NCBI RefSeq assembly: GCF_001685025.1
Contig: NZ_MAYU01000024.1
Span: 1 to 64,000 of the forward strand
Direction: 5' to 3'
Source of the DNA: Bacillus sp. FJAT-27225
GTDB lineage: Bacteria > Bacillota > Bacilli > Bacillales > Cytobacillaceae
DNA length: 64,000 bases
In this document: positions 12,167 through 22,246 of the stretch, in pieces
Layout: each line of letters opens with the position of its first letter
Position numbering within the stretch: position 1 is the first letter of the stretch
Notes under the pieces: generated by a model
What the model saw: the letters and a program-made list of their open reading frames with translations, nothing else
What the model was told of the DNA's origin: nothing
The model's database searches: none
Program-made: the position numbers and the translations under genes

Positions 12167-12780
12167 AACAGATAACTGCCAGCGGACAAACCGTTGAAGA
12201 AGCAGTACAATCAGCACTTGCTCAGTTAAACACCACGAAAGACCGCACAGAAGTTAAGATTGTTGATGAAGGGAAAAAGGGGATTTTCGGTTTTGGATCA
12301 AGACCGGCTATTGTAAAGGTAACAGTAAGAATTGACCCGATCGAAGAGGCGAAGAAATTTTTAAATCAAGTTTCTGAACAGATGGGTGCCCCAATTGAAA
12401 TTGAAACAAAAAAAGATGGGAAGCATGTCACATTTGTCCTTAGTGGTGAAAAAATTGCTCTGTTGATTGGCAAAAGGGGACAAACACTGAATTCTCTTCA
12501 GTATCTAACCCAGCTGGTCCTTAATCGATACTCGGAACAATATTTAACTGTCATCCTGGATGCCGAGGATTATCGAAGCCGCCGTAATGAAACGCTTATC
12601 CAACTTGCCCATCGCCTTGCACAAAAGGCTATAAAAACTGGTAAGACTGTTACACTTGAGCCAATGCCTTCTTATGAAAGAAAAGTCATTCATACTGCAC
12701 TGGCTGAAAACAATAAAATTAACACTTATTCGGATGGGACAGAGCCTCATCGCCATATCGTTATTTCTCCAGTCCGTTAA
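12163..12780 (+). CDS. khpB: RNA-binding protein KhpB (Jag)
   Basis: Cytosolic RNA-binding protein that partners KhpA and affects cell elongation in Firmicutes. Domains in order: Jag_N (1-50, [27 protein letters not shown]), KH (about 75-145, [18 protein letters not shown]) and R3H (about 145-205, ending [10 protein letters not shown]). Length 205, as in the family. GTG start overlaps the spoIIIJ stop. Confidence 0.94.
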   Translation: MKQITASGQTVEEAVQSALAQLNTTKDRTEVKIVDEGKKGIFGFGSRPAIVKVTVRIDPIEEAKKFLNQVSEQMGAPIEIETKKDGKHVTFVLSGEKIALLIGKRGQTLNSLQYLTQLVLNRYSEQYLTVILDAEDYRSRRNETLIQLAHRLAQKAIKTGKTVTLEPMPSYERKVIHTALAENNKINTYSDGTEPHRHIVISPVR

Positions 12781-12799
12781 AAGAATGTATGAACCTAAA

Positions 12800-12834
12800 C
12801 CCTGTTAGATGTAAAATCTAGCAGGGTTTTTTTG
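12800..12834 (+). terminator. spoIIIJ-khpB terminator
   Basis: CCCTGTTAGAT/ATCTAGCAGGG stem (one wobble pair) followed by seven T, 20 bp past khpB. Confidence 0.88.
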
Positions 12835-12976
12835 TGTTGCTCCAAAAATGAAGGTGTCTTGGTTTGTCCTTCCGGAGTGGACAGCAATAACCTTTGCCTG
12901 GCGTTACTCAACTTCCTCAAAGGAACGTTTCAAAAACTCTTTAAAGAATGAAAGACGTGCTTTATTGTTATTCACA

Positions 12977-13024
12977 TGTGGATAAGTTAAAATAAAGCGT
13001 ATTGACTTTTGGGATTGTGGATAA
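12977..13024. promoter_or_regulatory. Two DnaA boxes upstream of mnmE
   Basis: Exact TGTGGATAA at 12977-12985 and 13016-13024, in the same direction and 39 bp apart, inside the 348-bp khpB-mnmE gap. The rest of the gap after the khpB terminator shows no ORF. Confidence 0.7.
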
Positions 13025-13128
13025 TTAGCCTTTTACAGTCAACAGTGCTGTGGTATGCTATTGTTTTGGTATTTTATAAATGATGGTTTGACTTATAGAT
13101 AAAATGTGAATGAATAGAGGTGACAAAA

Positions 13129-14514
13129 ATGGAGTTTGATACGATAACGGCAATATCGACTCCGATGGGGGAAGGAGCAATTGCGATTGTCCGCCTTAGT
13201 GGGGATGAAGCATTTACGATTGCCGATAAAGTATTTAGAAGCCCCGGTGGAAAAAGTTTAGTGAAGGTTCCTAGCCATACCATTCATTATGGGCATCTGA
13301 TAGATCCAAAGACAGGTTCGGTTGTAGAGGAAGTTATGGTCTCTGCGATGAGAGGACCGAGGACTTTTACAAGAGAAGATGTAATCGAGATTAATTGCCA
13401 TGGGGGACTAGTCAGTGTCAACCGGGTGCTTCAGCTAGTATTGAATAATGGAGCAAGGCTTGCCGAACCAGGTGAATTTACAAAACGGGCTTTTCTAAAT
13501 GGACGTATTGACCTTTCACAGGCTGAAGCTGTTATGGATTTGATTCGAGCCAAAACAGACAGAGCCATGAACGTGGCGCTTGGACAAATGGAAGGGCGAT
13601 TATCACGGCTAATTAAAAAGCTGCGCCAGGAAATCCTAGAGGTCCTTGCCCATGTTGAAGTGAATATTGATTATCCAGAGTATGATGATGTAGAAGAAAT
13701 GACCCATACGATGTTGTTAGAGAAGTCCACTTATGTAAAGGGAGAGCTTCAAAAACTTTTACAAACATCACAGCAGGGTAAAATACTGAGGGATGGACTT
13801 TCCACCGTTATTGTCGGGAGGCCGAATGTTGGAAAATCATCCTTGCTAAATAGCCTTGTCCAGGAGAACAAGGCTATTGTAACCGATATTCCCGGAACGA
13901 CCCGGGATGTCATTGAGGAATATGTCAATGTAAGAGGTGTGCCGCTTAGGCTCCTAGATACAGCGGGTATAAGGGAAACTGAGGACATTGTCGAGAAAAT
14001 TGGTGTTGAACGGTCCCGCCAGGTATTAAAAGAGGCCGATTTAATCCTGCTTGTCTTGAATTATTCCGATAAGTTGACTGAAGAGGACCGGAACATTTTT
14101 AAGGCAACTGAAGGAATGGATACGATTGTAATCATCAATAAAACCGATTTGGAAAGAAAAATCGATATGGCGGAAGTAGAGGCTCTTGCATCAGGCAGGA
14201 AGGTCATCACTACATCGCTTATTGAAGATAAAGGAATTGACGAATTGGAACAGGCAATTGCGAATATGTTCTTTGCAGGTGAGATAGAGGCGGGCGATTT
14301 AACCTACGTCTCCAATAGCCGCCATATTGCTCTAATTGGCCAGGCACTCCATTCTGTTGAAGAAGCGATTTCTGGAGTAGAAATGGGAACTCCTATTGAT
14401 ATTGTCCAAATAGATTTGACGCGAGCCTGGGAGCTACTGGGTGAAGTTATTGGTGAAAGTGTCCATGACAGTTTGATTGATCAGCTTTTCTCGCAGTTCT
14501 GCCTCGGAAAATAG
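13129..14514 (+). CDS. mnmE: tRNA modification GTPase MnmE
   Basis: With MnmG, installs the (carboxymethyl)aminomethyl group on U34 of wobble tRNAs. The 461-residue product has the N-terminal folate-binding domain, a G domain with [12 protein letters not shown] (G1), DIPGTTRD (G2), DTAGIRET (G3) and NKTD (G4), and the C-terminal CLGK with the conserved Cys. Start ATG 13129 ([19 protein letters not shown]) with AGAGGTGA upstream. It forms an operon with mnmG and rsmG. Confidence 0.97.
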   Translation: MEFDTITAISTPMGEGAIAIVRLSGDEAFTIADKVFRSPGGKSLVKVPSHTIHYGHLIDPKTGSVVEEVMVSAMRGPRTFTREDVIEINCHGGLVSVNRVLQLVLNNGARLAEPGEFTKRAFLNGRIDLSQAEAVMDLIRAKTDRAMNVALGQMEGRLSRLIKKLRQEILEVLAHVEVNIDYPEYDDVEEMTHTMLLEKSTYVKGELQKLLQTSQQGKILRDGLSTVIVGRPNVGKSSLLNSLVQENKAIVTDIPGTTRDVIEEYVNVRGVPLRLLDTAGIRETEDIVEKIGVERSRQVLKEADLILLVLNYSDKLTEEDRNIFKATEGMDTIVIINKTDLERKIDMAEVEALASGRKVITTSLIEDKGIDELEQAIANMFFAGEIEAGDLTYVSNSRHIALIGQALHSVEEAISGVEMGTPIDIVQIDLTRAWELLGEVIGESVHDSLIDQLFSQFCLGK

Positions 14515-14547
14515 GTTTAAAATAAAATTTAAAAAGGAGGCAGCGTT

Positions 14548-16437
14548 ATGCATTACGAAGCCGGTAATTATGATGTAGTTGTAATCGGAGCGGGACATGC
14601 AGGCTGTGAGGCCGGACTTGCAGCTGCTCGGATGGGTGCTAAAACGCTAATGATTACCATAAATCTTGATATGGTTGCCTTTATGCCCTGCAATCCTTCC
14701 ATTGGAGGACCAGCAAAGGGAATAGTGGTTAGAGAAATTGACGCCCTTGGCGGTGAGATGGGCAGAAATATCGATAAGACATATATACAAATGAGAATGT
14801 TGAATACAGGCAAGGGCCCAGCAGTCCGGGCTCTTCGGGCACAAGCAGATAAATTTGCCTATCAGCATGAAATGAAAAAAACGCTTGAAAACGAAAAAAA
14901 TCTGACTCTACTGCAAGGAATGGTGGAAGAACTGATAGTGGAAGACGGTGTTTGTACAGGGGTGATTACACAAACTGGAGCAGTTTACCGTGCAAAAACA
15001 GTCATTATTACAACCGGGACATTCCTGCGCGGAGAAATTATTCTTGGCGACCTGAAATATTCGAGTGGTCCAAATAATCAACAACCTTCAATTCGGCTTT
15101 CTGAATATCTTGAAAGTCTAGGGTTAGACCTGGTGCGTTTTAAAACCGGAACACCTCCGCGGATCCATAGTGGAACGATCGATTATTCAAAAACGGAAAT
15201 TCAGCCTGGTGATGAAACACCTCGGGCATTTTCTTATGAAACAACAAAATATATTACTGACCAGCTTCCTTGCTGGCTGACATACACAAGTGAGCAAACC
15301 CATAAAATTATTGAAGAAAATTTACATCGTTCCCCGATGTTTTCAGGTATGATAAAAGGGACAGGACCACGATACTGTCCATCTATAGAGGACAAAGTTG
15401 TCCGTTTTAATGACAAGCCCCGCCATCAAATATTCCTTGAACCTGAAGGAAGGCACACTGAAGAGGTGTATGTCCAGGGGTTGTCAACCAGCCTTCCTGA
15501 GGATGTACAGCACCGTCTTATAAGAACAGTTCCAGGCCTGGAAGAAGCTCAAATGATGAGAGCCGGATATGCTATTGAATATGATGCGATTGTCCCGACA
15601 CAGCTTTGGCCGACGCTTGAAACGAAAAAAGTGAGAAATCTTTATACCGCAGGCCAAATTAATGGTACTTCAGGATATGAGGAAGCTGCCGGGCAAGGGT
15701 TAATGGCAGGAATCAATGCTGCTTTAAGGTCTCTTGGAAAGGAAGAGTTAATCCTTAGCCGGTCGGATGCTTATATCGGTGTAATGATTGACGATCTAGT
15801 AACAAAGGGAACAAATGAGCCATACAGGCTGCTGACATCTCGTGCGGAATATCGCCTGCTGCTTCGCCATGATAATGCAGATATGAGATTGACTGATATT
15901 GGGCATGAAATTGGCCTTATACCTCAAGACCGCTACGAAAAGTTTTTGCAAAAAAAGAATGCAGTTGAAGCTGAGAAGAAGCGCCTTCATTCAGAAATTA
16001 TTAAACCTACCTCCATTGTGCAGGAATTGATTCGGAACCTGGGTGGAAGTGAGTTGAAAGATGGAATTCGTGCAGCAGATTTCCTGAGAAGAACTGAAGT
16101 AAAATATAGTCACATAGAAAACATCATTCCCCCGGAAATAAAACTGGATGAAGAAGTTAAGGAACAGGTTGAAATCCAGGTTAAATATGAGGGATATATT
16201 GAAAAATCACTTCAACAGGTTGACAGGCTGAAAAAGATGGAAAACAAAAAGATTCCTGAGAATATTGACTATGATGCCATATCGGGAATTGCAACAGAAG
16301 CTCGCCATAATTTAAAGGAAGTTAGGCCGCTTTCGATTGCCCAGGCATCCCGGATCGCGGGGGTCAATCCTGCTGATATTTCCATCCTCCTCGTATACCT
16401 GGAGAATGGCCGTATTGCTAAGGTGAAGGCAGAATAA
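14548..16437 (+). CDS. mnmG: tRNA U34 carboxymethylaminomethyl-modifying enzyme MnmG
   Basis: FAD-dependent partner of MnmE. The 629-residue product has the dinucleotide fold [21 protein letters not shown] near its N-terminus, the family blocks [12 protein letters not shown] and [12 protein letters not shown], and a helical C-terminal domain that binds MnmE ([19 protein letters not shown]). Start ATG 14548 with AAAGGAGG upstream, 33 bp after mnmE. Confidence 0.97.
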   Translation: MHYEAGNYDVVVIGAGHAGCEAGLAAARMGAKTLMITINLDMVAFMPCNPSIGGPAKGIVVREIDALGGEMGRNIDKTYIQMRMLNTGKGPAVRALRAQADKFAYQHEMKKTLENEKNLTLLQGMVEELIVEDGVCTGVITQTGAVYRAKTVIITTGTFLRGEIILGDLKYSSGPNNQQPSIRLSEYLESLGLDLVRFKTGTPPRIHSGTIDYSKTEIQPGDETPRAFSYETTKYITDQLPCWLTYTSEQTHKIIEENLHRSPMFSGMIKGTGPRYCPSIEDKVVRFNDKPRHQIFLEPEGRHTEEVYVQGLSTSLPEDVQHRLIRTVPGLEEAQMMRAGYAIEYDAIVPTQLWPTLETKKVRNLYTAGQINGTSGYEEAAGQGLMAGINAALRSLGKEELILSRSDAYIGVMIDDLVTKGTNEPYRLLTSRAEYRLLLRHDNADMRLTDIGHEIGLIPQDRYEKFLQKKNAVEAEKKRLHSEIIKPTSIVQELIRNLGGSELKDGIRAADFLRRTEVKYSHIENIIPPEIKLDEEVKEQVEIQVKYEGYIEKSLQQVDRLKKMENKKIPENIDYDAISGIATEARHNLKEVRPLSIAQASRIAGVNPADISILLVYLENGRIAKVKAE

Positions 16438-16453
16438 GAGCGGAGTTGGAACG

Positions 16454-17170
16454 ATGAATAATGAGAAGTTTATTGAATTGCTTGGAGAAAAGGGGATAAC
16501 TCTTTCCTCCGAGCAGATTAGCCAATTCGAAACCTATTATGAAACATTGGTTGAATGGAACGAAAAGATGAATTTGACTGCGATTACGGATAAAGATGAA
16601 GTATTTCTTAAGCATTTTTATGATTCTCTTACGGCTGCATTTTACTATGATTTTTCCAAACCCCTGGCTGTATGTGATGTCGGAGCTGGAGCAGGCTTCC
16701 CTAGCATTCCGATTAAAATTGCTTTTCCAAATTTAAAGTTGACAATCGTCGATTCGCTGAATAAAAGGATTTCATTCCTTCACCACTTGGCAAATCAATT
16801 GAAGCTTAAAGACGTAACGTTTATCCATGACCGTGCTGAGACCTTTGGTGTTAAGCCGGATCATCGTGAACAATACGATGTTGTAACGGCCAGAGCAGTG
16901 GCCAGGCTCTCTGTGTTAAGTGAGCTCTGCCTCCCACTTGTAAAACGAGGTGGCGATTTTGTTGCGATGAAGGCAGCCAATGCACCCGATGAACTGCATG
17001 CTGCCGAAAAGGCGATTAATGTCCTTGGTGGGCGGACGGTAATAACCCATACTTTTTCTTTGCCTATAGAGGAAAGTGAACGGACTATCATCGTAATTAA
17101 TAAGGAAAAGCCGACGCCTAAGAAATATCCAAGAAAGCCGGGGACTCCCAATAAAGCACCAATAGAATAA
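16454..17170 (+). CDS. rsmG: 16S rRNA m7G527 methyltransferase RsmG (GidB)
   Basis: SAM-dependent methyltransferase acting on G527 of 16S rRNA; loss gives low-level streptomycin resistance in Bacillus. The 238-residue product shows the SAM motif [16 protein letters not shown], followed by [19 protein letters not shown] and the basic tail. It starts 16 bp after mnmG with a GGAG site. Confidence 0.96.
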   Translation: MNNEKFIELLGEKGITLSSEQISQFETYYETLVEWNEKMNLTAITDKDEVFLKHFYDSLTAAFYYDFSKPLAVCDVGAGAGFPSIPIKIAFPNLKLTIVDSLNKRISFLHHLANQLKLKDVTFIHDRAETFGVKPDHREQYDVVTARAVARLSVLSELCLPLVKRGGDFVAMKAANAPDELHAAEKAINVLGGRTVITHTFSLPIEESERTIIVINKEKPTPKKYPRKPGTPNKAPIE

Positions 17171-17282
17171 AACTGGATGGACGGAAATCCCTTCTCTTTA
17201 CCTGGAACGCCATTTGGTTAAATAAGGTTTTTCTTAGGGCTCCAGTTCTTATTAAAATCAATGGAGTTCTGCGCGGCTTCCA

Positions 17283-17317
17283 TCAGTGGGGGATAACCCC
17301 CCACTGAAGAATTTTTA
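17283..17317 (+). terminator. mnmE-mnmG-rsmG terminator
   Basis: CAGTGGGGG/CCCCCACTG stem (17284-17292, 17298-17306) followed by an AT-rich run ending ATTTTT. Confidence 0.75.
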
Positions 17318-17416
17318 CATTATGCTGAAAAACGAGTCACTCTAATTATTTTTAAAGGATTTTTATTCATATAGAGAGAATTAGTTATAGGGAGTATCAA
17401 AAGGTGGTGCTGGAAA

Positions 17417-18286
17417 ATGAAATCTTCTTTTTCTCGTTTTTTTAGCCGGGGGGATAAAAGTGAACACATAGACCTCAACGAGGAAATCACTTTGGATCCT
17501 GAATCATCCAATGAAGAAATAAAAAAAATAAACATTGAATCTATTATTCCCAATCGCTATCAGCCGAGGACTGTTTTTGATGATGATAAGATCGAAGAGT
17601 TATCCCGGACTATTCATATGCATGGCATCATCCAGCCTATAGTCGTAAGGGAGCTTGAAGATAACCGCTTTGAAATTATTGCTGGTGAACGAAGATGGCG
17701 CGCCATGAAGAAGCTTGGCTGGGAAGAGGTTCCTGCCATTATTAAAAATATGTCGGATACAGAAACAGCCTCAGTCGCATTAATAGAGAATCTTCAACGT
17801 GAAGAATTGACACCAATTGAAGAGGCAATTGCTTATGGGAAGCTTCTATCCCTTCATAATCTCACACAGGAGGCTTTGGCCCAAAGGCTGGGAAAAGGAC
17901 AATCAACAGTAGCCAATAAGCTCAGGCTGCTTAAGCTGCCTCAGGAAGTCCAGGATGCACTATTAAATAAGCATATTTCTGAGCGGCATGCCCGGGCACT
18001 GATTCCTTTAAAAGACCCAGTGAAACAAATTGAAGTCCTTCAAGAGATTATGGAACGGAACCTAAATGTAAAGCAAACTGAAGAGAAGGTTCTTAAATTA
18101 ATGGAGCCTGCAGTTGTTAAACCTAAGCCTAAGAGAAAAGCAGTTAGCAAGGATTTGAGAATTGCCGTTAATACAATCCGACAATCTCTTTCTATGGTCT
18201 CAGATAGCGGGATACCATTAGATGCTGAAGAAGAAGAGTTTGAAGAATATTATCAATTCACCATAAAGATTCCAAAGAAAAAATAA
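17417..18286 (+). CDS. noc: Nucleoid occlusion protein Noc
   Basis: ParB-family CTP-dependent DNA-binding protein that binds its own palindromic sites and, through an N-terminal amphipathic helix, the membrane, blocking division over the nucleoid. The 289-residue product starts MKSSFSRFF (membrane-binding helix) and has the ParB box GERRWRAM, the helix-turn-helix [23 protein letters not shown] and the C-terminal dimer domain. It lies next to parA-parB but in its own unit. Confidence 0.95.
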   Translation: MKSSFSRFFSRGDKSEHIDLNEEITLDPESSNEEIKKINIESIIPNRYQPRTVFDDDKIEELSRTIHMHGIIQPIVVRELEDNRFEIIAGERRWRAMKKLGWEEVPAIIKNMSDTETASVALIENLQREELTPIEEAIAYGKLLSLHNLTQEALAQRLGKGQSTVANKLRLLKLPQEVQDALLNKHISERHARALIPLKDPVKQIEVLQEIMERNLNVKQTEEKVLKLMEPAVVKPKPKRKAVSKDLRIAVNTIRQSLSMVSDSGIPLDAEEEEFEEYYQFTIKIPKKK

Positions 18287-18298
18287 AGGAAGACCACC

Positions 18299-18329
18299 CA
18301 GCCCTGCATATCATGCAAGGCTTTTTCTT
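18299..18329 (+). terminator. noc terminator
   Basis: AGCCCTGCAT/ATGCAAGGCT hairpin followed by TTTTCTTT, 13 bp past noc. Confidence 0.85.
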
Positions 18330-18565
18330 TACAGTAATATACTAATTTCATCGTAGATAAGGCGAATATATGTTCTTGTATGTATGCATATTTGGCAATA
18401 TAATAGAATTGTAAGGGAGGTTATCTTCTCTTTCATAACTTTATTTTAAAAATCAATATTTTAAGAAAAAACCTACATTTGTATCATTTCATGTTAAAAT
18501 AAATAGCATGGCATTCTTGCCACTATTGATTCACTCATTATTTTTTCAAAAAGGTAGGTGAGATC

Positions 18566-19327
18566 GTGGGCAAAGTACTTGCGATCGCGAATCAAAAAGG
18601 GGGCGTCGGTAAAACGACCACCTCTGTCAATCTGGGCGCCTGCTTAGCATACATAGGTAAGAAAGTTTTAATGGTTGATATTGATCCCCAGGGAAATGCA
18701 ACAAGCGGAATCGGTGTCGAAAAGGCCGATGTTTCCCAGTGTATATATGATGTGCTCGTTGATGATGTTGAGGCAAAAGAAGCAATTATACCTACCGCTG
18801 TTGAAAATCTTCATGCCATTCCTGCTACGATCCAGCTTGCTGGGGCTGAAATTGAATTAGTTCCAACCATTTCAAGGGAAGTTCGCTTAAAGCGCGCACT
18901 CGAAGAGGTAAAGGATGATTACGATTATATCATCATCGACTGCCCTCCCTCCCTTGGCCTTTTGACTTTGAATGCACTAACGGCTTCCGATGCAGTCTTG
19001 ATTCCGGTCCAATGTGAATATTATGCATTGGAGGGATTGAGCCAGTTGCTCAATACGGTCAGATTGGTCCAAAAACATCTAAATCAAAATCTGAAAATTG
19101 AGGGAGTCCTTCTTACAATGCTTGACGCAAGGACAAATCTCGGTATTCAGGTAATTGAAGAAGTAAAGAAATATTTTCAGGACAAAGTCTATAAAACAAT
19201 TATTCCACGGAATGTGCGCCTTAGCGAGGCTCCGAGCCATGGGGAGCCCATCATTATTTATGATCCGAAATCACGGGGAGCTGAAGTTTACTTAGACCTC
19301 GCAAAGGAAGTGGTTTCTAATGGCTAA
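18566..19327 (+). CDS. parA: Chromosome partitioning ATPase ParA (Soj)
   Basis: Walker-type ATPase controlling DnaA activity and origin segregation. The 253-residue product carries the deviant Walker A KGGVGKTT, the switch DIDPQGN and IIDCPPSLGLLTLNAL. GTG start at 18566 with AGGTAGGTGAG upstream. It overlaps parB by 8 bp. Confidence 0.96.
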   Translation: MGKVLAIANQKGGVGKTTTSVNLGACLAYIGKKVLMVDIDPQGNATSGIGVEKADVSQCIYDVLVDDVEAKEAIIPTAVENLHAIPATIQLAGAEIELVPTISREVRLKRALEEVKDDYDYIIIDCPPSLGLLTLNALTASDAVLIPVQCEYYALEGLSQLLNTVRLVQKHLNQNLKIEGVLLTMLDARTNLGIQVIEEVKKYFQDKVYKTIIPRNVRLSEAPSHGEPIIIYDPKSRGAEVYLDLAKEVVSNG

Positions 19328-20177
19328 AGGTTTGGGAAAGGGGCTTGATGCCTTTTTCGGGAACATGGAAGCTGGGAGGGAAGAAACAGTTCAGGAAATC
19401 AAAGTGAAGGAGTTAAGGCCCAATCCTTATCAGCCAAGAAAGCACTTTGAAGCCGAAGCGATAGGAGAATTAAAAGCTTCCATTCTTGAACATGGAATCC
19501 TTCAGCCGCTGGTTGTCCGCAAAAGTATTCGGGGATATGAAATTGTCGTGGGAGAACGCAGATTTAGGGCTGCAAAGGAGGCTGGACTTGAAACTGTACC
19601 TGCAGTTGTCAGAGAGCTATCCGAACAGCAGATGATGGAGTTGGCTGTCCTTGAAAATTTGCAGAGAGAAGACTTAAATCCGATTGAAGAAGGGGCTGCT
19701 TATCAGACTTTAATGGAAAAGCTTGACCTCACTCAGGAGGAGGTTGCAAAACGGCTTGGAAAAAGCAGGCCACATATTGCCAACCATATAAGGCTCCTTT
19801 CCCTGCCACAAAAAATCCAACAGCTGATTTCAAACGGTACTATATCAATGGGGCATGGCCGCGCTTTACTGGGCCTTAAACAGAAAGCTAAACTTCCTCT
19901 TCTTGTTGAAAAAACAATCAACGAAAACCTTAATGTAAGGCAGTTGGAAAAGTTAATTCATCAATTAAATAATAATGTTTCACGTGAAACAAAAACTCCT
20001 GACAAGAAAAAAGATCAATTTATTCATGAACGTGAACATCAACTGAGAGAAAAGTTTGGTACTACTGTTCATATAAAAAAATCAAAAAACAAAGGTAAAA
20101 TTGAAATCGAATTTTTCTCACAAGAGGACCTGGAAAGGCTGCTGGACATTCTCGGCCCCGAGAATCCGAATGCATAA
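19320..20177 (+). CDS. parB: Chromosome partitioning protein ParB (Spo0J)
   Basis: CTP-switch DNA clamp that loads on parS, spreads, recruits SMC and stimulates ParA. The 285-residue product shows the CTP-binding GERRFRAAK motif, the helix-turn-helix TQEEVAKRLGKSRPHIANHIRLL and a C-terminal dimer domain. A perfect parS site is embedded in its own coding sequence (19976-19991), as in B. subtilis spo0J. Confidence 0.96.
   Translation: MAKGLGKGLDAFFGNMEAGREETVQEIKVKELRPNPYQPRKHFEAEAIGELKASILEHGILQPLVVRKSIRGYEIVVGERRFRAAKEAGLETVPAVVRELSEQQMMELAVLENLQREDLNPIEEGAAYQTLMEKLDLTQEEVAKRLGKSRPHIANHIRLLSLPQKIQQLISNGTISMGHGRALLGLKQKAKLPLLVEKTINENLNVRQLEKLIHQLNNNVSRETKTPDKKKDQFIHEREHQLREKFGTTVHIKKSKNKGKIEIEFFSQEDLERLLDILGPENPNA
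19976..19991. promoter_or_regulatory. parS site inside parB
   Basis: TGTTTCACGTGAAACA, the exact 16-bp palindromic Bacillus parS consensus, used by ParB and SMC loading. Confidence 0.96.
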
Positions 20178-20249
20178 GTATTCTTGGGTGGTTTCCTTTT
20201 TTAAAATAGAAGCCTTACTTATTTATAAGGGCAAGTTGTTTTTTGTGAA

Positions 20250-20277
20250 GGCTCGCCATAAAGGCGGGTTTTTCTTT
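20250..20277 (+). terminator. parA-parB terminator
   Basis: CTCGCC/GGCGGG hairpin around ATAAA, followed by TTTTTCTTTAT. Confidence 0.8.
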
Positions 20278-20306
20278 ATAGTATAAGAAATTATACCTAT
20301 TCTAAG

Positions 20307-20554
20307 AACTGTCTAGATCCAGCGCCTAGCGCCTAATGTGCCTCGGTCCCTCGTTATGATAAGTCAACATCGATTCGCTTAGTACTCCTGTTCCATATAT
20401 TCATGGAGGCAAACTCCTCAGCTTGTCGCAAAGTCCACTGAGATGTTGCCTCATGCAATAATGCAGGCAGTAACTTCATTCATCGTGTTTCCCTTATCTC
20501 TTTCGAGGCTCTCCAGTCCATACGGCGCTTGGCAAGGTGCTTGCGCTTTTCTTA
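20307..20554 (+). repeat. Degenerate Bacillus intergenic repeat element
   Basis: Begins CTGTCTAGATCCAGCGCCTA (from 20310) and ends GGTGCTTGCGCTTTTCTTA. These are the two ends of a roughly 150-250-bp non-coding repeat I know from many Bacillus chromosomes (start CTGTCTAGCTCCAGCGCC, end GGCGCTTGCGCTTTTCTTA or close variants). The interior here is highly diverged. It fills the gap between the parB terminator and the DUF554 gene, and its right end recurs at 11315-11333. Confidence 0.7.
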
Positions 20555-20574
20555 CATGCTGTGGGGGAAAAAGA

Positions 20575-21279
20575 ATGTTTTTTTTGGGAACATTGGTGAA
20601 TGGCTTGTGTATTATTATAGGAACTATGATAGGGAAATTGCTTCGCGGAATTCCGGATGGAATGCGAAAAACCGTTATGCATGGAATTGGTCTTTCCGTC
20701 ATGGTTTTAGGGCTGCAAATGGGCTTGAAGAGCGAGAATTTTCTGATTGTTATAATCAGCCTAGTTGCTGGGGCGGTCCTAGGTGAACTATGGGCGCTTG
20801 ATGACAAACTGAATAAGCTTGGGAATTGGCTTGAATCAAAGCTTGGGAATGGAGAAAAGGGCAGCATTTCAGAAGGGTTTGTGACTGCGACATTAATATT
20901 CCTTATAGGGGCAATGGCAATAATAGGAGCCCTCGACAGCGGAATACGAGGAAATCACGACGTTTTATATACGAAGGCAATTATTGATGGTTTCACTTCC
21001 ATTATTTTGGCAACAACACTTGGTATTGGTGTTCTCTTCTCAGCGATTCCCGTCATGATTTACCAAGGCACAATTGCACTATTTGCTACTCAGATCAATC
21101 AAATTGTACCGGAGGCTCTTCTAAATCAGTTTATTACTGAAATGACTGCTGTCGGCGGTGTAATGATATTTGCGATTGGATTGAATTTAACCGGGTTGGC
21201 CAAAATAAAGGTTGCCAATTTGCTTCCAGGTATTATTGTTACAGCATTGGTTGTGGGATGCATATATCTATATAAATAA
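20575..21279 (+). CDS. DUF554 membrane protein
   Basis: Integral membrane protein of unknown function (DUF554, YdfK/YqgA-like). The 234-residue product has about six or seven hydrophobic segments and the family blocks GTLVNGLCIIIGTMIGKLL and FLIGAMAIIGALDSGIRG. Start ATG 20575 (MFFLGTLVNG) with GGGGG upstream; the 44 codons upstream in frame lie inside the repeat element and are not conserved coding sequence. Commonly found next to parB in Bacillus. Confidence 0.9.
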   Translation: MFFLGTLVNGLCIIIGTMIGKLLRGIPDGMRKTVMHGIGLSVMVLGLQMGLKSENFLIVIISLVAGAVLGELWALDDKLNKLGNWLESKLGNGEKGSISEGFVTATLIFLIGAMAIIGALDSGIRGNHDVLYTKAIIDGFTSIILATTLGIGVLFSAIPVMIYQGTIALFATQINQIVPEALLNQFITEMTAVGGVMIFAIGLNLTGLAKIKVANLLPGIIVTALVVGCIYLYK

Positions 21280-21289
21280 TATAGTTTAA

Positions 21290-21328
21290 ATTTTACAGGC
21301 AAAGGCGAATCCTTTGCCTGTTTTTAAA
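21290..21328. terminator. Bidirectional terminator between DUF554 and yyaC
   Basis: ACAGGCAAAGG/CCTTTGCCTGT perfect stem with T-run on the plus side and A-run on the other; serves both converging genes. Confidence 0.88.
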
Positions 21329-21964
21329 TTAGGGGGTTTGTTCCCGAATGGTTCCCGGTTTTGTTTCCCATCCCAGTTCAGTCCATCCCATTTGGCTAGA
21401 ATGTTGGCGGGAAGCCATGCTTATCCCATTAGCAATTGTTTTCGCCATTTTAAGAACTAAGCTTAGACGGGTGTTCTGCAATACAAAAAACTCCATAAAT
21501 CCGCTTACATTAACAATCCCAGTTATGTGCATATCTCCTACTTCAGGCAGATCTTTATTTACCCCTGCACCGGGTTTTACAGGACCGTTGCAAATTTGCA
21601 GAACTCCGATACTTTTGAACCTTCCTAAACAGGCATCAATCGCAATAATATAAGGCCGGAAATGTTTTGCGTGGATTTCCTTCATTTTTGCTTCCAAATT
21701 CACAGCATGAATTGGATCATCTAATGTACCGTATACATGAAAAGACTGGGACCTTTGTTCTTCGAGGAATGTTCCTACAAGAGGGCCTAAGGAATCTCCC
21801 GTGGATCGGTCTGTACCAATACAGACAACAACAATCGGTCTGCTGGACAAAAGAGGCAGATTTGATAGCAGCCCGGCAGCGAGCTTTTCCGCTGCTTGGT
21901 TATCTTCATGATGAATTCGGTTGGAAGGCAGCCTTTCAAACAAACCTGCTGACTTACTATTCAT
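21329..21964 (-). CDS. yyaC: Sporulation protein YyaC (DUF1256)
   Basis: Spore protein of the DUF1256 family, structurally like the germination protease GPR; its substrate is not known. The 211-residue product shows the family core VVVCIGTDRSTGDSLGPLVG, YGTLDDPIHAVNL and IAIDACLG. Start ATG 21964 (MNSKSAGLFERL) with AAAGGAG 7 nt upstream; 25 upstream codons are not conserved. Marks the organism as a spore former. Confidence 0.9.
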   Translation of the reverse strand: MNSKSAGLFERLPSNRIHHEDNQAAEKLAAGLLSNLPLLSSRPIVVVCIGTDRSTGDSLGPLVGTFLEEQRSQSFHVYGTLDDPIHAVNLEAKMKEIHAKHFRPYIIAIDACLGRFKSIGVLQICNGPVKPGAGVNKDLPEVGDMHITGIVNVSGFMEFFVLQNTRLSLVLKMAKTIANGISMASRQHSSQMGWTELGWETKPGTIREQTP

Positions 21965-22246
21965 AAAGCCCACTCCTTTAATGGCGCCTGCACAAACTTT
22001 ATTTACTAGGGTTGTGGTCAGTAAGCTTTGTTTGTACATGTTTCTTGAATCTGAATTTAAAGAATAGTATCATTATACGAATATGTTGTGTTATCTATAC
22101 ATACCTAAAAAATGATTTTGCTAAACAGGGTAGAAAGATGGATGGGTACTAAGCTTTAAGGATAAAAGTACTAGAAGGAGTCCAGTTGAAAAACCGCCCG
22201 ATTCTAACTAGAATGATAATGATTGAAAAAATTGGTGGTGAAAAAT

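Noticed and set aside
20443-20574. 44-codon N-terminal extension of the DUF554 protein
   Set aside because: Lies inside the intergenic repeat; the ATG at 20575 has a ribosome site and matches the family start.
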